Origin: Trichomonas vaginalis G3
Lineage: Eukaryota; Parabasalia; Trichomonadida; Trichomonadidae
Assembly: GCF_026262505.1 (NCBI RefSeq)
Contig: NC_067204.1
Span: 15,602,165 to 15,666,164, forward strand
DNA: 64,000 nucleotides
Direction: 5' to 3'
Shown here: positions 8,675 through 18,247 of the stretch, one piece after another
How the letters are laid out: the number at the start of each line of letters is the position of its first letter
How positions within the stretch are numbered: the first letter of the stretch is position 1
The notes under the pieces: generated by a model
What the model saw: only the letters and a program-made list of their open reading frames with translations
What the model was told of the DNA's origin: nothing
Databases searched by the model: none
Made by a program: the position numbers and the translations under genes

Positions 8675-9523
8675 ATGCTTTCAATAGAAAAAGAAAATTC
8701 AAGAGTTGCTACAACTAAACCATTAGATGAACTTTTTACTAACGTAGGTCAAAAGTTTGAGACAGAGACCGTAAAGCATGAAGGCTATCGTTTTGACTAC
8801 CCACTAAGATGGTTAAGAGACCCATCTGTCACAAAAGCTATTGGCTTTCGTAGAATGAAGTTCATTTCAGAAGCCATACATGGTTTCCCATTTACGGTCG
8901 CTTTTGAAATTCGATACTATAACAAAGAAAAACGTACGTATGAGAAATTTGAACAGGGAAAACTTTTACAAGTGAATTTGCTTGTAAACTTAGAAACAAC
9001 TCTTCAAGCTTTTCAAGAAAAAATAAACGATATCTATCTCGAATATGCAAAACAGTACAACATTGACGAAGGAGAGTACCATCTCGATATTATATATGAC
9101 AGGAAAAATGCAACTGTTAAAATCAATAGAATAGAAGACCTTGGAGAAGACGTTTATATTTCTACAAAATATAACAACTTGGCATGGTATAGATTTTTGA
9201 GGATGTTAAATCAGCCTGCAGAATATCCAGTACACCCGAACTTTTATGAAGTCGAAAACCCTAATGGAACATATGAAAATGTTTTCGACTCAGATGCTAT
9301 TATAGTTCATGCTTCATTTTCTGGTGCACAAAACTCTTTTTTATGCTTGGCAAATGACTTTTACGAAAAACCTACAAAGCTATATGAACCACCGAGTGGA
9401 AGTATTTCAGACTTTCAAGTATGGTTTACAACAGATGGAAGAAAGAGAATAGTTCCATTATACCATGCGTTTTACTTAGAACTTAGTCTCATATACAACT
9501 ACTATCGAACGGTAAAAATATAA
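8675..9523 (+). CDS. Putative minor capsid (penton-like) protein of the Maverick
   Basis: 282 residues, probably beta-rich: FRRMKFISEAIHGFPFTVAF, YHLDIIYDRKNATVKINR, IIVHASFSGAQNSFLCLAND, then VWFTTDGRKRIVPLYHAFYL near the end. The length and the place among virion-type genes fit the minor-capsid/penton protein that Polintons carry next to small membrane-active proteins, but I cannot confirm a jelly roll by eye. It lies between the fibre gene and the 80-residue gene at 9526-9768. Confidence 0.4.
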   Translation: MLSIEKENSRVATTKPLDELFTNVGQKFETETVKHEGYRFDYPLRWLRDPSVTKAIGFRRMKFISEAIHGFPFTVAFEIRYYNKEKRTYEKFEQGKLLQVNLLVNLETTLQAFQEKINDIYLEYAKQYNIDEGEYHLDIIYDRKNATVKINRIEDLGEDVYISTKYNNLAWYRFLRMLNQPAEYPVHPNFYEVENPNGTYENVFDSDAIIVHASFSGAQNSFLCLANDFYEKPTKLYEPPSGSISDFQVWFTTDGRKRIVPLYHAFYLELSLIYNYYRTVKI

Positions 9524-9525
9524 TT

Positions 9526-9768
9526 TTAATACGGTTGAGGTGTTGGATTTGGTTGCCAACTAGACTGTGGTGCAGGTTCAGGCTGTTGTATAACAGGAGC
9601 TTGTTCTTCTGGTTCAGGGTCTTTAGGTATAATACCAACGAACTGACCTACTCTTTTACCAATATTTTTGACTCCGTTCCAAATTCCTCTTCCTACGGTT
9701 TTTATTCCATTCCATATACCTCTTCCAACATTTCGAAAGAAGTTTCCTATTCTTCCAAAGAAACCCAT
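9526..9768 (-). CDS. Small membrane-active-type virion protein
   Basis: 80 residues. The N-terminus has an imperfect repeat (NVGRGIWNGIKTVGRGIWNG, then VKNIGKR) forming a strongly amphipathic basic helix. The tail is Pro/Gln/Glu-rich (PKDPEPEEQAPV). The layout resembles the 133-residue protein at 5998-6399. A minor capsid or membrane-penetration role is inferred. It is convergent with the penton-like gene, with 2 bp between stops. Confidence 0.45.
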   Translation of the reverse strand: MGFFGRIGNFFRNVGRGIWNGIKTVGRGIWNGVKNIGKRVGQFVGIIPKDPEPEEQAPVIQQPEPAPQSSWQPNPTPQPY

Positions 9769-9786
9769 TTTACTATATGTAAAAAT

Positions 9787-9981
9787 CTAATGTCCACCTA
9801 GTCTCTTACGTTTCCTGTTGAGTTCCATAGCATTCTTTAACTGGAGCTCATACATTCTGTTTCTCCTCTGGTAGAAAACATATTCTGGGTCAACTCCTGT
9901 GTTCGCGTCATCTGCATAAAGTTGTTTATATCCCACTTCGGGTTTGTATAAAACTCTTTCCATCTCATATTTGCATACCAT
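9787..9981 (-). CDS. Small overlapping Maverick frame, 64 aa
   Basis: Starts MVCKYEMERVLYKPEVGYKQ and ends RNRMYELQLKNAMELNRKRK plus a short tail. It overlaps the 9837-10148 frame. Both have plausible protein composition. I cannot say which is expressed. Confidence 0.35.
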   Translation of the reverse strand: MVCKYEMERVLYKPEVGYKQLYADDANTGVDPEYVFYQRRNRMYELQLKNAMELNRKRKRLGGH

Positions 9982-10148
9982 GGTGGCAAACCTAACGCAG
10001 CGTCATTTGACATGGCAGTTTGCATTTGTACATCTGTTGGCACTTGACCATAGTTTGCCATTGCAGTTTGTATTCTAACTTCATTTGGAATATTCTCTGG
10101 GTTTGGTTGTCCAGGTTGCTGTGCATTCGCTAAGTTCTGTGCGTCCAT
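9837..10148 (-). CDS. Small Maverick protein, Gln/Asn/Pro-rich N-terminus
   Basis: 103 residues beginning MDAQNLANAQQPGQPNPENI, with two copies of a short repeat (VRIQTAMANYGQVPTD, VQMQTAMSNDAALGLP). The leader TTTTTATCTAATATTAA precedes the ATG and resembles the other virion-gene leaders. No known family. Confidence 0.45.
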   Translation of the reverse strand: MDAQNLANAQQPGQPNPENIPNEVRIQTAMANYGQVPTDVQMQTAMSNDAALGLPPWYANMRWKEFYTNPKWDINNFMQMTRTQELTQNMFSTRGETECMSSS

Positions 10149-10171
10149 TTAATATTAGATAAAAATATCTC

Positions 10172-10303
10172 TTACGAGTACATATACTGGACATTTGCAG
10201 GCATTGGTTCATCTTCATATTCTCTATATCTTTCTGCCACGTCAAATAAGTAAATGACACAATGGAAAAAACCTAAAACAAGTAGTCCTATTTCAAACCA
10301 CAT
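10172..10303 (-). CDS. Small single-pass membrane protein, 43 aa
   Basis: MWFEIGLLVLGFFHCVIYLF is a clear transmembrane helix at the start, followed by a short acidic tail (DVAERYREYEDEPMPAN). The ATG overlaps the end of the methylase gene by 16 bp, a tight packing typical of this element. Function unknown. Confidence 0.5.
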   Translation of the reverse strand: MWFEIGLLVLGFFHCVIYLFDVAERYREYEDEPMPANVQYMYS

Positions 10304-11106
10304 TTACTTACTAATAAAATTTCTTTGTTATGACACTTTCTCCAGTTTATAGGACCTCTCTCATATTCTATCTTGTCATATCTAAACTCATAGTCATGTA
10401 TGTCCTCTAACCATCTCATGACACTTTCCAAACCACTTTTATCGGATGTAAAGTAAAAGCATGGATGGTTATGTAAAACGTCTAAAGTTTCTAAAGAGTC
10501 TCTCAAAGTCCAGTCTACTTGGTATTGAAAATCGTATGTGTTAAAGAACGGCGGGTCTACTATAAAGAAAACATTTTCCTTGTCTTTATATTTTTCATAC
10601 AACTCTGTCCAATGACATCTCACAAACTCTATACCCTCAATATATTTTTCTATGTCCTCTTTGAAAACATTTGTATAGTTAAGATATAAAACGTTTGACA
10701 TAAGTGTTTCAATGTCATGAACTCTTATAGAACCACTATACAATAGTCTAGAAGATATACTATCCCAGTCTATATATTCTGCTTTTTTCAAAACCTCTCT
10801 GACAGTATTTTTCTTATCTAATGGTATACGTTCCATCTTACCTATAGGTATCTTTTCTTTCAACTCACTCAATATTTTATTTGTGTCTGGTATATGTTTG
10901 AGACGGTTCATATAGTTGTCGAAGTCATTGCATATAATCTTTGAGTCAGGAAATACAGTATGGCACAAATGAGATATATAGAAACTTCCACCGAACAAAT
11001 CTACAAATGTTAGACCATTCGGTAGTTTCTTAAGTTCTCTCAATAGAATATCTTTACATCTACTCTTATTTCCAAAGAAGGGTAACGGTGGTTTTGTAAA
11101 ATTCAT
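10288..11106 (-). CDS. D12-class DNA adenine-N6 methyltransferase of the Maverick
   Basis: 272 residues. KPPLPFFGNKSR near the N-terminus and TFVDLFGGSFYISH (about 33-46) bind S-adenosylmethionine. FFIVDPPFFNTYDF (about 180-193) is the catalytic DPP[YF] motif, and the C-terminal FYFTSDKSGLESVM segment completes the Dam fold. Enzymes of this class usually methylate adenine in GATC or a related site. Maverick-borne adenine methylases have been linked to the abundant 6-methyladenine of trichomonad DNA. It might modify the element or host chromatin. The spacers of this element hold eight GATC-centred palindromes, which makes self-targeting worth testing. Confidence 0.85.
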   Translation of the reverse strand: MNFTKPPLPFFGNKSRCKDILLRELKKLPNGLTFVDLFGGSFYISHLCHTVFPDSKIICNDFDNYMNRLKHIPDTNKILSELKEKIPIGKMERIPLDKKNTVREVLKKAEYIDWDSISSRLLYSGSIRVHDIETLMSNVLYLNYTNVFKEDIEKYIEGIEFVRCHWTELYEKYKDKENVFFIVDPPFFNTYDFQYQVDWTLRDSLETLDVLHNHPCFYFTSDKSGLESVMRWLEDIHDYEFRYDKIEYERGPINWRKCHNKEILLVSKCGLK

Positions 11107-11890
11107 TTTATATATATATAATAAAAATGTTTTTTCCTGAAAAGTGACAGATGTTTTGTTGTGACTTCTTCGTAAAGACTTTATTGTGACTTCTTCGTAA
11201 ATGAGTGTAAATGACCAAAAAATAATGTTTATGTTAGAATGTTAGATCTAACACCTTTTCTAACATGTTTTCTAACATCGTAGAAAACTCATGAATTTCT
11301 TCGTAAAGACTTTGTTAAGACTTCTTCATCTAATTTCTCATGAACTTTCTTGTCTATGTTTTGTTAAGATTTCATCGTAAAGACTTTGTTGAGATTTCTT
11401 CGTAAATGACCCTAGTAGTATATTTTTGGTGTAAATTTCATGAAAATTCACGATGTTAGAAAACATGTTAGAAAAGGTGTTAGATCTAACATTCTAACAT
11501 AAACATTATTTTTGGTGTAAATTTCATGAAAATTCAAGAGGTGAGAAAAGAGGTTAGAAAAGAGGTGACATCTCACCTCTTCACCTAAATTATATTTTTG
11601 GGTCATTTACGCTCATTACGAAGAAGTCTTGACAAAACATTTACGAAGAAGTCTTGACAAAACATTTACGAAGAAGTCTTGACAAAACATGAAAACATAT
11701 ATAATTTGTGAAAAGCTCCTGGAAGACCTCCGAATAAAAACTTCATTTATGTGGGCTAGAAGGCACGAAGTGCCTGGAAGACCACCCCAAGAAAAAAAAA
11801 ACTTCATTATACCAATCATCCTCAGGGCTAGAAGGCACGAAGTGCCTGGAAGCCCCACTCCCTTTTTTTTTTTTTTTTTTTTTTTGGTTT
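11107..11890. repeat. Maverick right-end spacer: palindromes, tandem repeats, T-run
   Basis: Palindromes GTTAGATCTAAC at 11241-11252 and 11479-11490, and a variant block near 11,565 that keeps dyad symmetry without GATC. Then tandem GAAGAAGTCTTGACAAAACA units (about 11,620-11,690) and two to three copies of a 77-bp unit with AGGCACGAAGTGCCTGGAAG (itself containing the palindrome GGCACGAAGTGCC), ending in a T-run. This is probably the element's terminal region. No gene. Confidence 0.55.
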
Positions 11891-12041
11891 ATATCATAAA
11901 TTACTTGTAATGCGTAAAAATACTTCAAAAATCTATTTTGCCTCAAGTTCCACAAGAAATTATTATGTAAACGCAATACACTATGCATTATCACAAGAAA
12001 ATTGAGCTAAAAATTCAAAATTGAATTTATAAACGAAAAAA

Positions 12042-12455
12042 ATGGGAAAAGAGCTTCCTCACCTAAAATTTTATGCTACAAGGTGCACTTTACTCGCAGT
12101 ACATGCTCTTGCCTGGTCTTTTCTATGGCAATCAGTTCCTGAATTCAGGCAAACATCACAGCTTCCTGATGACGTTGTTGATCGCAGATTAAAAGATGTG
12201 ATTATCACTGGCAGTGTATTTCTTGCACTTACTGCTGTAATGACATTAACAGGATTAACATTACACTCAATTAGCTTTCACTTTTTATTCATTGCATTTC
12301 ATGCCCTCGGAACTTTCTTAACTGCAATATCAATTCTCAATTATTGGGATGTACTGCTTCTATGGATACCGTGTTCTATTACATGCATTTTCCCTTTTGT
12401 TATTGAATTGATTTATGCAATTCTAACATGCGCTGGCCTTAATCAGCACTTCTAA
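12042..12455 (+). CDS. TMEM107: TMEM107-like ciliary transition-zone membrane protein
   Basis: 137 residues with four hydrophobic helices (about 12-30, 50-70, 76-96 and 104-128) and short loops, the layout and length of TMEM107. Shared features include the F..R...L.AH....W start, a helix ending before a short HSISFHFLFIAFHALGTF segment, an ILNYWDVLLLWIPC segment and a PFVIELIYAI helix. TMEM107 is part of the MKS module that gates membrane proteins into cilia, which fits a flagellated protist. The ATG follows directly on an A-run. The nearest upstream sequence is the Maverick edge about 150 bp away, so its promoter may be influenced by that insertion. Identification is by helix pattern and motif, without alignment. 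Confidence 0.6.
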   Translation: MGKELPHLKFYATRCTLLAVHALAWSFLWQSVPEFRQTSQLPDDVVDRRLKDVIITGSVFLALTAVMTLTGLTLHSISFHFLFIAFHALGTFLTAISILNYWDVLLLWIPCSITCIFPFVIELIYAILTCAGLNQHF

Positions 12456-13332
12456 TTATATACTTAACTTTATATTTTTCTCTTGTTTTTAAATTAAATC
12501 TATTAGATTCAAATTTATCATGTTAAGGCTCCACGTTCATGCATTCAATTTTGACAGGGCATTCAATTAAGATTTTGCCTAAAAGCACACTTGTAGCCTC
12601 ATAAGTTTGGTTTTGGAATGAACAGACACCTGATCCATCATCTGCATGATGAGAGGGATCTATTGGTCACACTCAATTTGAATAAATACCTAATTTGAAA
12701 AAACTTGGTTTTTTTCGTCCAAAATCAATTTTGGAAAAAATTAACATATTTACATCGGTGAGAAAAATTTTTAAAATCTGATTGCAGCATGACTAATCGC
12801 AATATTAGGAGAAACTAATTATCACATTCTTTTTCATTTTTATGAAAGATACAATTTCTCAAAACCCATCCACGCGCATAAAAAATTGAAATATCCCTTA
12901 TAAGACAGGGATTCCAGAGAAACAAAAGTTTCCCAAATCTGAAAAGTAGATTGCCAATTTCCAACAAAAACTGGAATTTGGCATTAATAAATATTAATAT
13001 ATTATTTATATAATATCAAAATTGTAATGATGAGTTCAGTTTTTGATTTGAATAATCTAGAAAATTTCCTGATTTCGATTATCTTCAATCAAGAGTTGAT
13101 ATGAAATAGAGAATATTTTAAAATATATGAAGATTGTATTTTACTGATTTTTTATTACTATAAGCAATATAATCTCAAAACACTAATAAATTCGAAAATC
13201 AAGAACTTTTGTATATAAATCATGCGAGTCAACGGATAGGAAATAATAGTAGTTCACACTGTTTCTTCACATTCACAACAAAACAGCCCTTGGGTGGGGT
13301 AGCGATCAAATACTTGAAAATTAATTTTGGAG

Positions 13333-13377
13333 TCCCTAAGTGCATAGTATAATGGTTAGAATTCCCTATAATAAATC
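13333..13377 (+). repeat. tRNA-Glu-like 5' fragment
   Basis: TCCCTAA, then TAGTATAATGGTTAGAATTC, resembles the acceptor strand, A box and D arm of a eukaryotic tRNA-Glu. It stops just before the inserted element at 13384 and no matching 3' half was found beyond that element. It may be a relic or a tRNA-derived promoter. Confidence 0.4.
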
Positions 13378-13383
13378 TTGTTT

Positions 13384-15905
13384 TGTTGTAAACAGAAATT
13401 CATCAAAAGTGACACCTCAGAAAAGCTAAAATATTGAATTTTTGGAACTTTTGATAGAGCACGTTTTTAAATATTAATTAAAGTAAATGTATATTTTGTA
13501 AAGATTCTTTTTAATAAAAAAATAAAATTTTGAAGAAGAACACAAAATCTTCTGAAAAATAATATCACATAAACTCATATTATTTTCTAATATATAACTA
13601 TTTTATATAAAAATCAAATTCAATGATCTTAAAAGCGAAGGATAAACCTCAAAATTTACGAATATAATGAGTGGGAATATAATGCTTATCTATCATAAAA
13701 CCATATGAAATATCAATTTTTGCTTTACGCCTAATTTTTGACGACAATTAGCAAAAAATGTTAAATGTTAACACTCAGTCCATTTGAATATGAAAAATAA
13801 AATTGACTTTGATTAAATGTTTTTATTTATCATGCAATTCTTCTTGCGACCAAAGATTTGAATAAAATTTCAAAAAATAAGATAGCTTAAAAAATAATAT
13901 ACGGTAGTGTTTACTAATAGATGAATAGTATATAAATTCTATTAAAATGGATTTGATCCAAAAAAATATATAAAATTTGATCATAAATAAAATCGTTTTA
14001 AATTACTTCTTCATTTAAATTATAACAATTATTTTTGGTTTTATATTTTTTTGGATCAAATCCATTTTAATAGAATTTATATACTATTCATCTATTACCC
14101 AGATTTGCTTTACTTTTACCACCTCTCTAAAGCTGGGGACACCGCCTATCGTTGGGAGTAGCTATTAAATAGAACCACCAAGGGTATTTTTCGAACTGCC
14201 GGTGTAGTGGAAACATCTGACATAATGATGCATTATGCCAAGGTTTGATTCCCATTTAGTCAATTTTTTTCTTTTTTGGATCATGAATTTTTTTTTGGGT
14301 CACTATAAGATTTGTTTCATGTTCTAAATCTGCTGCATATGTAATCTATTTTTATTTACCTATTTTTAAAAATCTATTGGATTGCCAAATTTGAATATAT
14401 TTAAAATCATAAAAATCCAAAAAAACTATAAATATATGTTTTATGCATAGTGCCGATACTCAAATATCAGATTACTTAGATCCATGAATAATATCCGAAT
14501 TTTTTTTTTTAAAATTAAACTTCAAAACTTCTTCCAATCTTATTCTTAATCAATTGTAAATTTTTAAAACCATTTTTTAAAATAATTTTGCGTAAATTTT
14601 ATTCTCATGTTGTTTTAATCGAAAATTGATACATTTTCAAAAAAATAATATTGACTTATGAAATTCATTTTTAAGGTGAAATAGTATTGTTTTTATTAAA
14701 GTATATGAATAATATATAAAAAATTAATGAATAATATAAGCAGATTTTTAGTTTACAAAACAAATATGAGCAATGCAATTTCAAACTTTTGCTGGCAATT
14801 TCGATATTGCTCAAGTTTGTAGTATTTGTGATACCTATAACATCGGCTTAATCAAAATTCGATTTTTCTTATGAGTTATTGAGAAAATTTGATTGCAATG
14901 AGAAGGATTTCGACGTTTTTGATAAACTAAGAGCTGAGCTTTAGGGGTTCAGTTCATTTATGGCTGTAGTTTGATGCGTAGATCTCTTTTTTATTGTAAA
15001 TTCTTTCAGCATGGAGATCGAGAATGAATCTTTTGAGAACTTTATGAGTTTTTACACCCGTAAAGAGGTCCTTCGAGGAAAGATAGTCCAGACTACATGA
15101 AGATGTGGGTTAACCAAAAAAATCCGATGGTTTCCCCATATTCATGTAGATCTTCGAAAAAATGAGCACCAAAAAAGCCAAAAAAATAGGCTTTTTATTG
15201 GATTTGTACACTAGATCAATAATCTATTTAGGATCTGACACTCTTTTTAGCCAGAGATATGAGGTCCTTTCTAGGAAAACGATCTATTCATCCATAAAAA
15301 AAATGAATTATCGTTTTCCCCAGAAATTACATGGGGAGTGGTAAAAGTAAAGCAAATCTGGGTAGTAAACACTACCGTATATTATTTTTTAAGCTATCTT
15401 TTTTTTTGAACTTTTATTCAAATCTTTGGTCGCAAGAAGAATTGCATGATAAATAAAAACATTTAATCAAAGTCAATTTTATTTTTCATATTCAAATGGA
15501 CTGAGTGTTAACATTTAACATTTTTTGCTAATTGTCGTCAAAAATTAGGCGTAAAGCAAAAATTGATATTTCATATGGTTTTATGATAGATAAGCATTAT
15601 ATTCCCACTCATTATATTCGTAAATTTTGAGGTTTATCCTTCGCTTTTAAGATCATTGAATTTGATTTTTATATAAAATAGTTATATATTAGAAAATAAT
15701 ATGAGTTTATGTGATATTATTTTTCAGAAGATTTCATTCTATATGCCTATGAAAAGTACTCTCAAAACTAACTTTTTCCTAATTATAATTAAATCTAGAA
15801 TATTGTATTATGCTTAGTATTATTTCATTTTTCTCATTCAATTTAGAATTTACAAATGTCAAAAAATTGAGAGCTGTCACTTTTGATGAATTTCTGTTTA
15901 TTACA
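13384..15905. mobile_element. Long-inverted-repeat element, copy 1 (internally deleted, carries a mariner-like insertion)
   Basis: Its ends match in inverted orientation through TAAACAGAAATTCATC and AAAAGTGACA. Inside lie large inverted arms: about 13,545-13,990 pairs with 14,037-14,097 plus 15,365-15,735. The same arms occur at 44334-46991. Relative to that copy, this one lacks about 0.48 kb of centre. A direct repeat GTTTTG flanks the element, but the second copy shows no matching duplication, so the superfamily is open. A mariner-like element sits in the right arm at a TA. Confidence 0.7.
14098..15362 (+). mobile_element. Tc1/mariner-like element, copy 1, non-autonomous or decayed
   Basis: Inverted ends CCCAGATTTGCTTTACTT..., 25 bp, flanked by TA on both sides (14096-14097 and 15363-15364). 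The empty site is visible at 45,520 (CTATTAGTAAACAC), which proves insertion with TA duplication. Length 1,265 bp, the usual mariner size, but the only notable frame is 60 codons (15,162-15,344), and no transposase DDE motifs are seen. A second copy, in opposite orientation, lies at 30531-31794. Confidence 0.8.
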
Positions 15906-17257
15906 GTTTTGAAGTTCATTTGCCGAACACTAAACTTTTTTTCGAAATCGAAATAATTTCAAAAAAATATATCTTATTTTTTGCTTTTTCAGATAGTCAT
16001 TATACACAAAATATTAGTAAACTATTTTTATTTGAATTACTAAAACTTTCAATTTTTTAATTCTCTGATATAGACTCTCATATGATACATTATCCAATAT
16101 ATATGATTTTCTTCTGCTATTAGTTATACTACAATGAATACTAAATCATTCTCCAAGATTCTACATAAAAATTCGAATTCATTGTATGTTACAATCATTC
16201 TAATTTAAAATTTATGAAACTCCAAAGATGTATTTGTATAGTGAATTATTAAATATTTCATAATGTAGGTATGAATTTATCAAATTCGATATTTCAAATT
16301 TTATAATTCGTATAAAAGGATATATTTTTACATTATACTGGGTAAAAGCATGGGAAAGTTTAAATAGTTCTTAAGACAGTATTTGTAGTAGTGAAAATTG
16401 AAATACACTAAATTTATTGAGTTAGCTTTGGTAGACGGGCCGGTCAATAATTATTAACTAATGATGATTGCTATAGAATCAAATAAAAGTAAATAATTTT
16501 TGATTATTGTTTCAAAAAGTTTAGTTTCAAAAGAGTATAATATCAATAACTCTCAATCTTGACCTCAAACGTAGGATTTCAACATTATCCTGTATATACA
16601 ATATAAAAATATGATCGAGCAGAAGATATTAATGAAATTACCTATGATATTTGTTATAATTAAGTCAAAAACTACAAGCTATAATAAATTATAATAGAGC
16701 AATCAATTCGTCTAATCTTTTGAATTGATTGGTATAGAATAAAATGAAACAAACTCATATTATTATAGATGATTTAAAATATGCAAAAAATATTCAAAAG
16801 AATTCTGTATAGTTTCAGAATTTTACTCTTTATATGTAATAAAATATATCCTAATGTGCATATGTGATTTGTTGAAGATATTTATCGAGAATGAAATAAA
16901 TATTGCAAATTACGAAAAACAATGATGCAGCGTAAGAGCTTATGGGTAAATAAAACAAATAAGAGCAACTTTCGATTTTTCGAAATTTAATAGATCTTGG
17001 AGGTAAATTACCAAGGTTTTGGACGAAAAACCCCTTTTTATGCTGTTGAAGCTACAGTTTCATTTGGTCATACTCCGACCCCTTGTCTTTGGGTATTCGT
17101 GGAGTTATGGGCCATTAAAAAAAGGAGGATTACGACCCTCTCAATTTATGAACGTGGAGCCTTAAATTTTGTGATTTTTCAATATAAAGATAAAAATCGA
17201 TGAAAACAGTTACCTAATTAATCATATTTTATTATTACAAACAAAAAACAATAAATA

Positions 17258-18247
17258 TCATATATAAGAATGCTGTAAAATATCAAATGATTGACCATCA
17301 AATGGCGCAATGATTGGAGCTGGTTCCGTCCTAAACCAAGGATGCTTTAATGCTTCAGCAGCCGAAATTCGCTTTGCTGGATCATAAACAATGATTTTTT
17401 GGAGGAGATCAATGGCTTCTTCACTTAGTGACTGGAAAATCTCATGGAAATCCTTGGCAGGCTTTTCTTTGAAACAAATTTTTCCAAAATCAGATAATTG
17501 AGAAATTCCTGGCCAATTTTTCTCTGAAGCATCACCAAGTAGATCACTTATCATTGCAAGGAGTTCTACATCACCAGTTCCTGGGAAAAGAGGAGAACCT
17601 GTTAAAATTTCTGCCATAACACAACCTGCAGCCCAAATATCAATTGGATACCCGTAATTTCGATCTCCATAAAGTAGTTCAGGAGATCTATAATAGTGTG
17701 TACCAACTTGAAGTGTCCAGGCATGGGAATCATCATAACCTTGTTGATTGGAATGATCAGTGAGTAATCTGCATAATCCAAGATCGCATATTTTGAGTAC
17801 TCCTTGCTTTGTAACCAGTAAATTTTGTGGTTTTATATCGCGATGAATCATTCCAAGCGAATGCATATGTGCGAGGCCTCGAAATAGCTGCAAAATAAAC
17901 CCTTTTGCCAAACTTTCTGATACTATATTTGATGATAAAACTTTCGATAAATTGTAAGGAATGTATTCCATAACGAGATTTATTGCTGAAGCTGATTGAA
18001 CTACTTCATGCAATTTAACTATATTCTGATGTTCACAAACACTTAATGCTTGTATTTCTCTATATGGAGCTATTGTATCGTTAGATCTGGAAGTTAAACT
18101 TATTGATTTAATCGCAAAAGTAATCTTTGTAGATAATTCTTGTGCTTTATATACAGTCGAAAATCTGCCGCAATCAATTGCCGTTACTTCTCCATATCCT
18201 TTTACTAAAGTATTCATTTGATTTTCGTTTGTCACTTTTATTAACAT
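17258..18247 (-). CDS. CDK20: CDK20/CCRK-like protein kinase
   Basis: 329 residues, almost all kinase domain. Visible: VYKA and AIKSI (ATP-anchoring Lys), PYREIQAL (cyclin-contact helix as in CDKs), IHRDIKPQNLL catalytic loop, KICDLGLC (DLG in place of DFG), VGTHYYRSPELLYG activation segment with the T-loop Thr, DIWAAGCVMAEILTGSPLFP and a C-lobe WPGISQLSDFGKICFKE that closely follows human CDK20. CDK20 acts on ciliary length and IFT kinases. The glycine-rich loop (IDCGRFSTV) has fewer glycines than usual. The start is set at the ATG at 18247. A second ATG ten codons later is also possible. The kinase identity is firm and the CDK20 subfamily is likely. Confidence 0.75.
   Translation of the reverse strand: MLIKVTNENQMNTLVKGYGEVTAIDCGRFSTVYKAQELSTKITFAIKSISLTSRSNDTIAPYREIQALSVCEHQNIVKLHEVVQSASAINLVMEYIPYNLSKVLSSNIVSESLAKGFILQLFRGLAHMHSLGMIHRDIKPQNLLVTKQGVLKICDLGLCRLLTDHSNQQGYDDSHAWTLQVGTHYYRSPELLYGDRNYGYPIDIWAAGCVMAEILTGSPLFPGTGDVELLAMISDLLGDASEKNWPGISQLSDFGKICFKEKPAKDFHEIFQSLSEEAIDLLQKIIVYDPAKRISAAEALKHPWFRTEPAPIIAPFDGQSFDILQHSYI

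Larger units (their letters stand above)
1..11890. mobile_element. Maverick/Polinton, right-hand part (left end outside window)
   Basis: A block of densely packed genes on both strands, unlike the sparse host DNA that follows. The diagnostic part is a retroviral-type integrase, accompanied by virion-like small proteins, a phage-collar-like fibre protein, an adenine methylase and KilA-N, GIY-YIG-like and HNH accessory genes. This combination is known from trichomonad Maverick/Polinton elements. The family's DNA polymerase, ATPase, protease and major capsid genes are not seen and would be expected to the left. The right edge is not sharp. Coding ends at 11,106, spacer repeats run to about 11,855, then comes a T-run (about 11,860-11,885) and host-like sequence. 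The visible part looks nearly whole (at most one possible break), which suggests a fairly young copy. Terminal inverted repeats and the 6-bp target duplication cannot be checked without the left end. Confidence 0.88.
12527..17161. mobile_element. TTAA-flanked DNA transposon (Kolobok/piggyBac-like), non-autonomous, with nested insertions
   Basis: Perfect 14-bp inverted ends, GGCTCCACGTTCAT at 12527 and its complement ending at 17161, directly flanked by TTAA on both sides (12523-12526 and 17162-17165). Subterminal regions also match in inverted orientation around the motif TTTTTCGTCCAAAA (about 12,713 and 17,022). TTAA duplications are typical of piggyBac and Kolobok elements, and Kolobok is known from Trichomonas. 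About 2.1 kb belongs to this element itself. The rest is a nested element at 13384-15905. No transposase frame is visible. Confidence 0.7.

Noticed and set aside
15162-15344. 60-residue frame MSTKKAKKIGFLL in both mariner-like copies
   Set aside because: Conserved only because the copies are recent. No transposase motif and far too short.
16997-17203. 68-residue frame at the right end of the TTAA element
   Set aside because: Lies in the element's inverted end and crosses its boundary.
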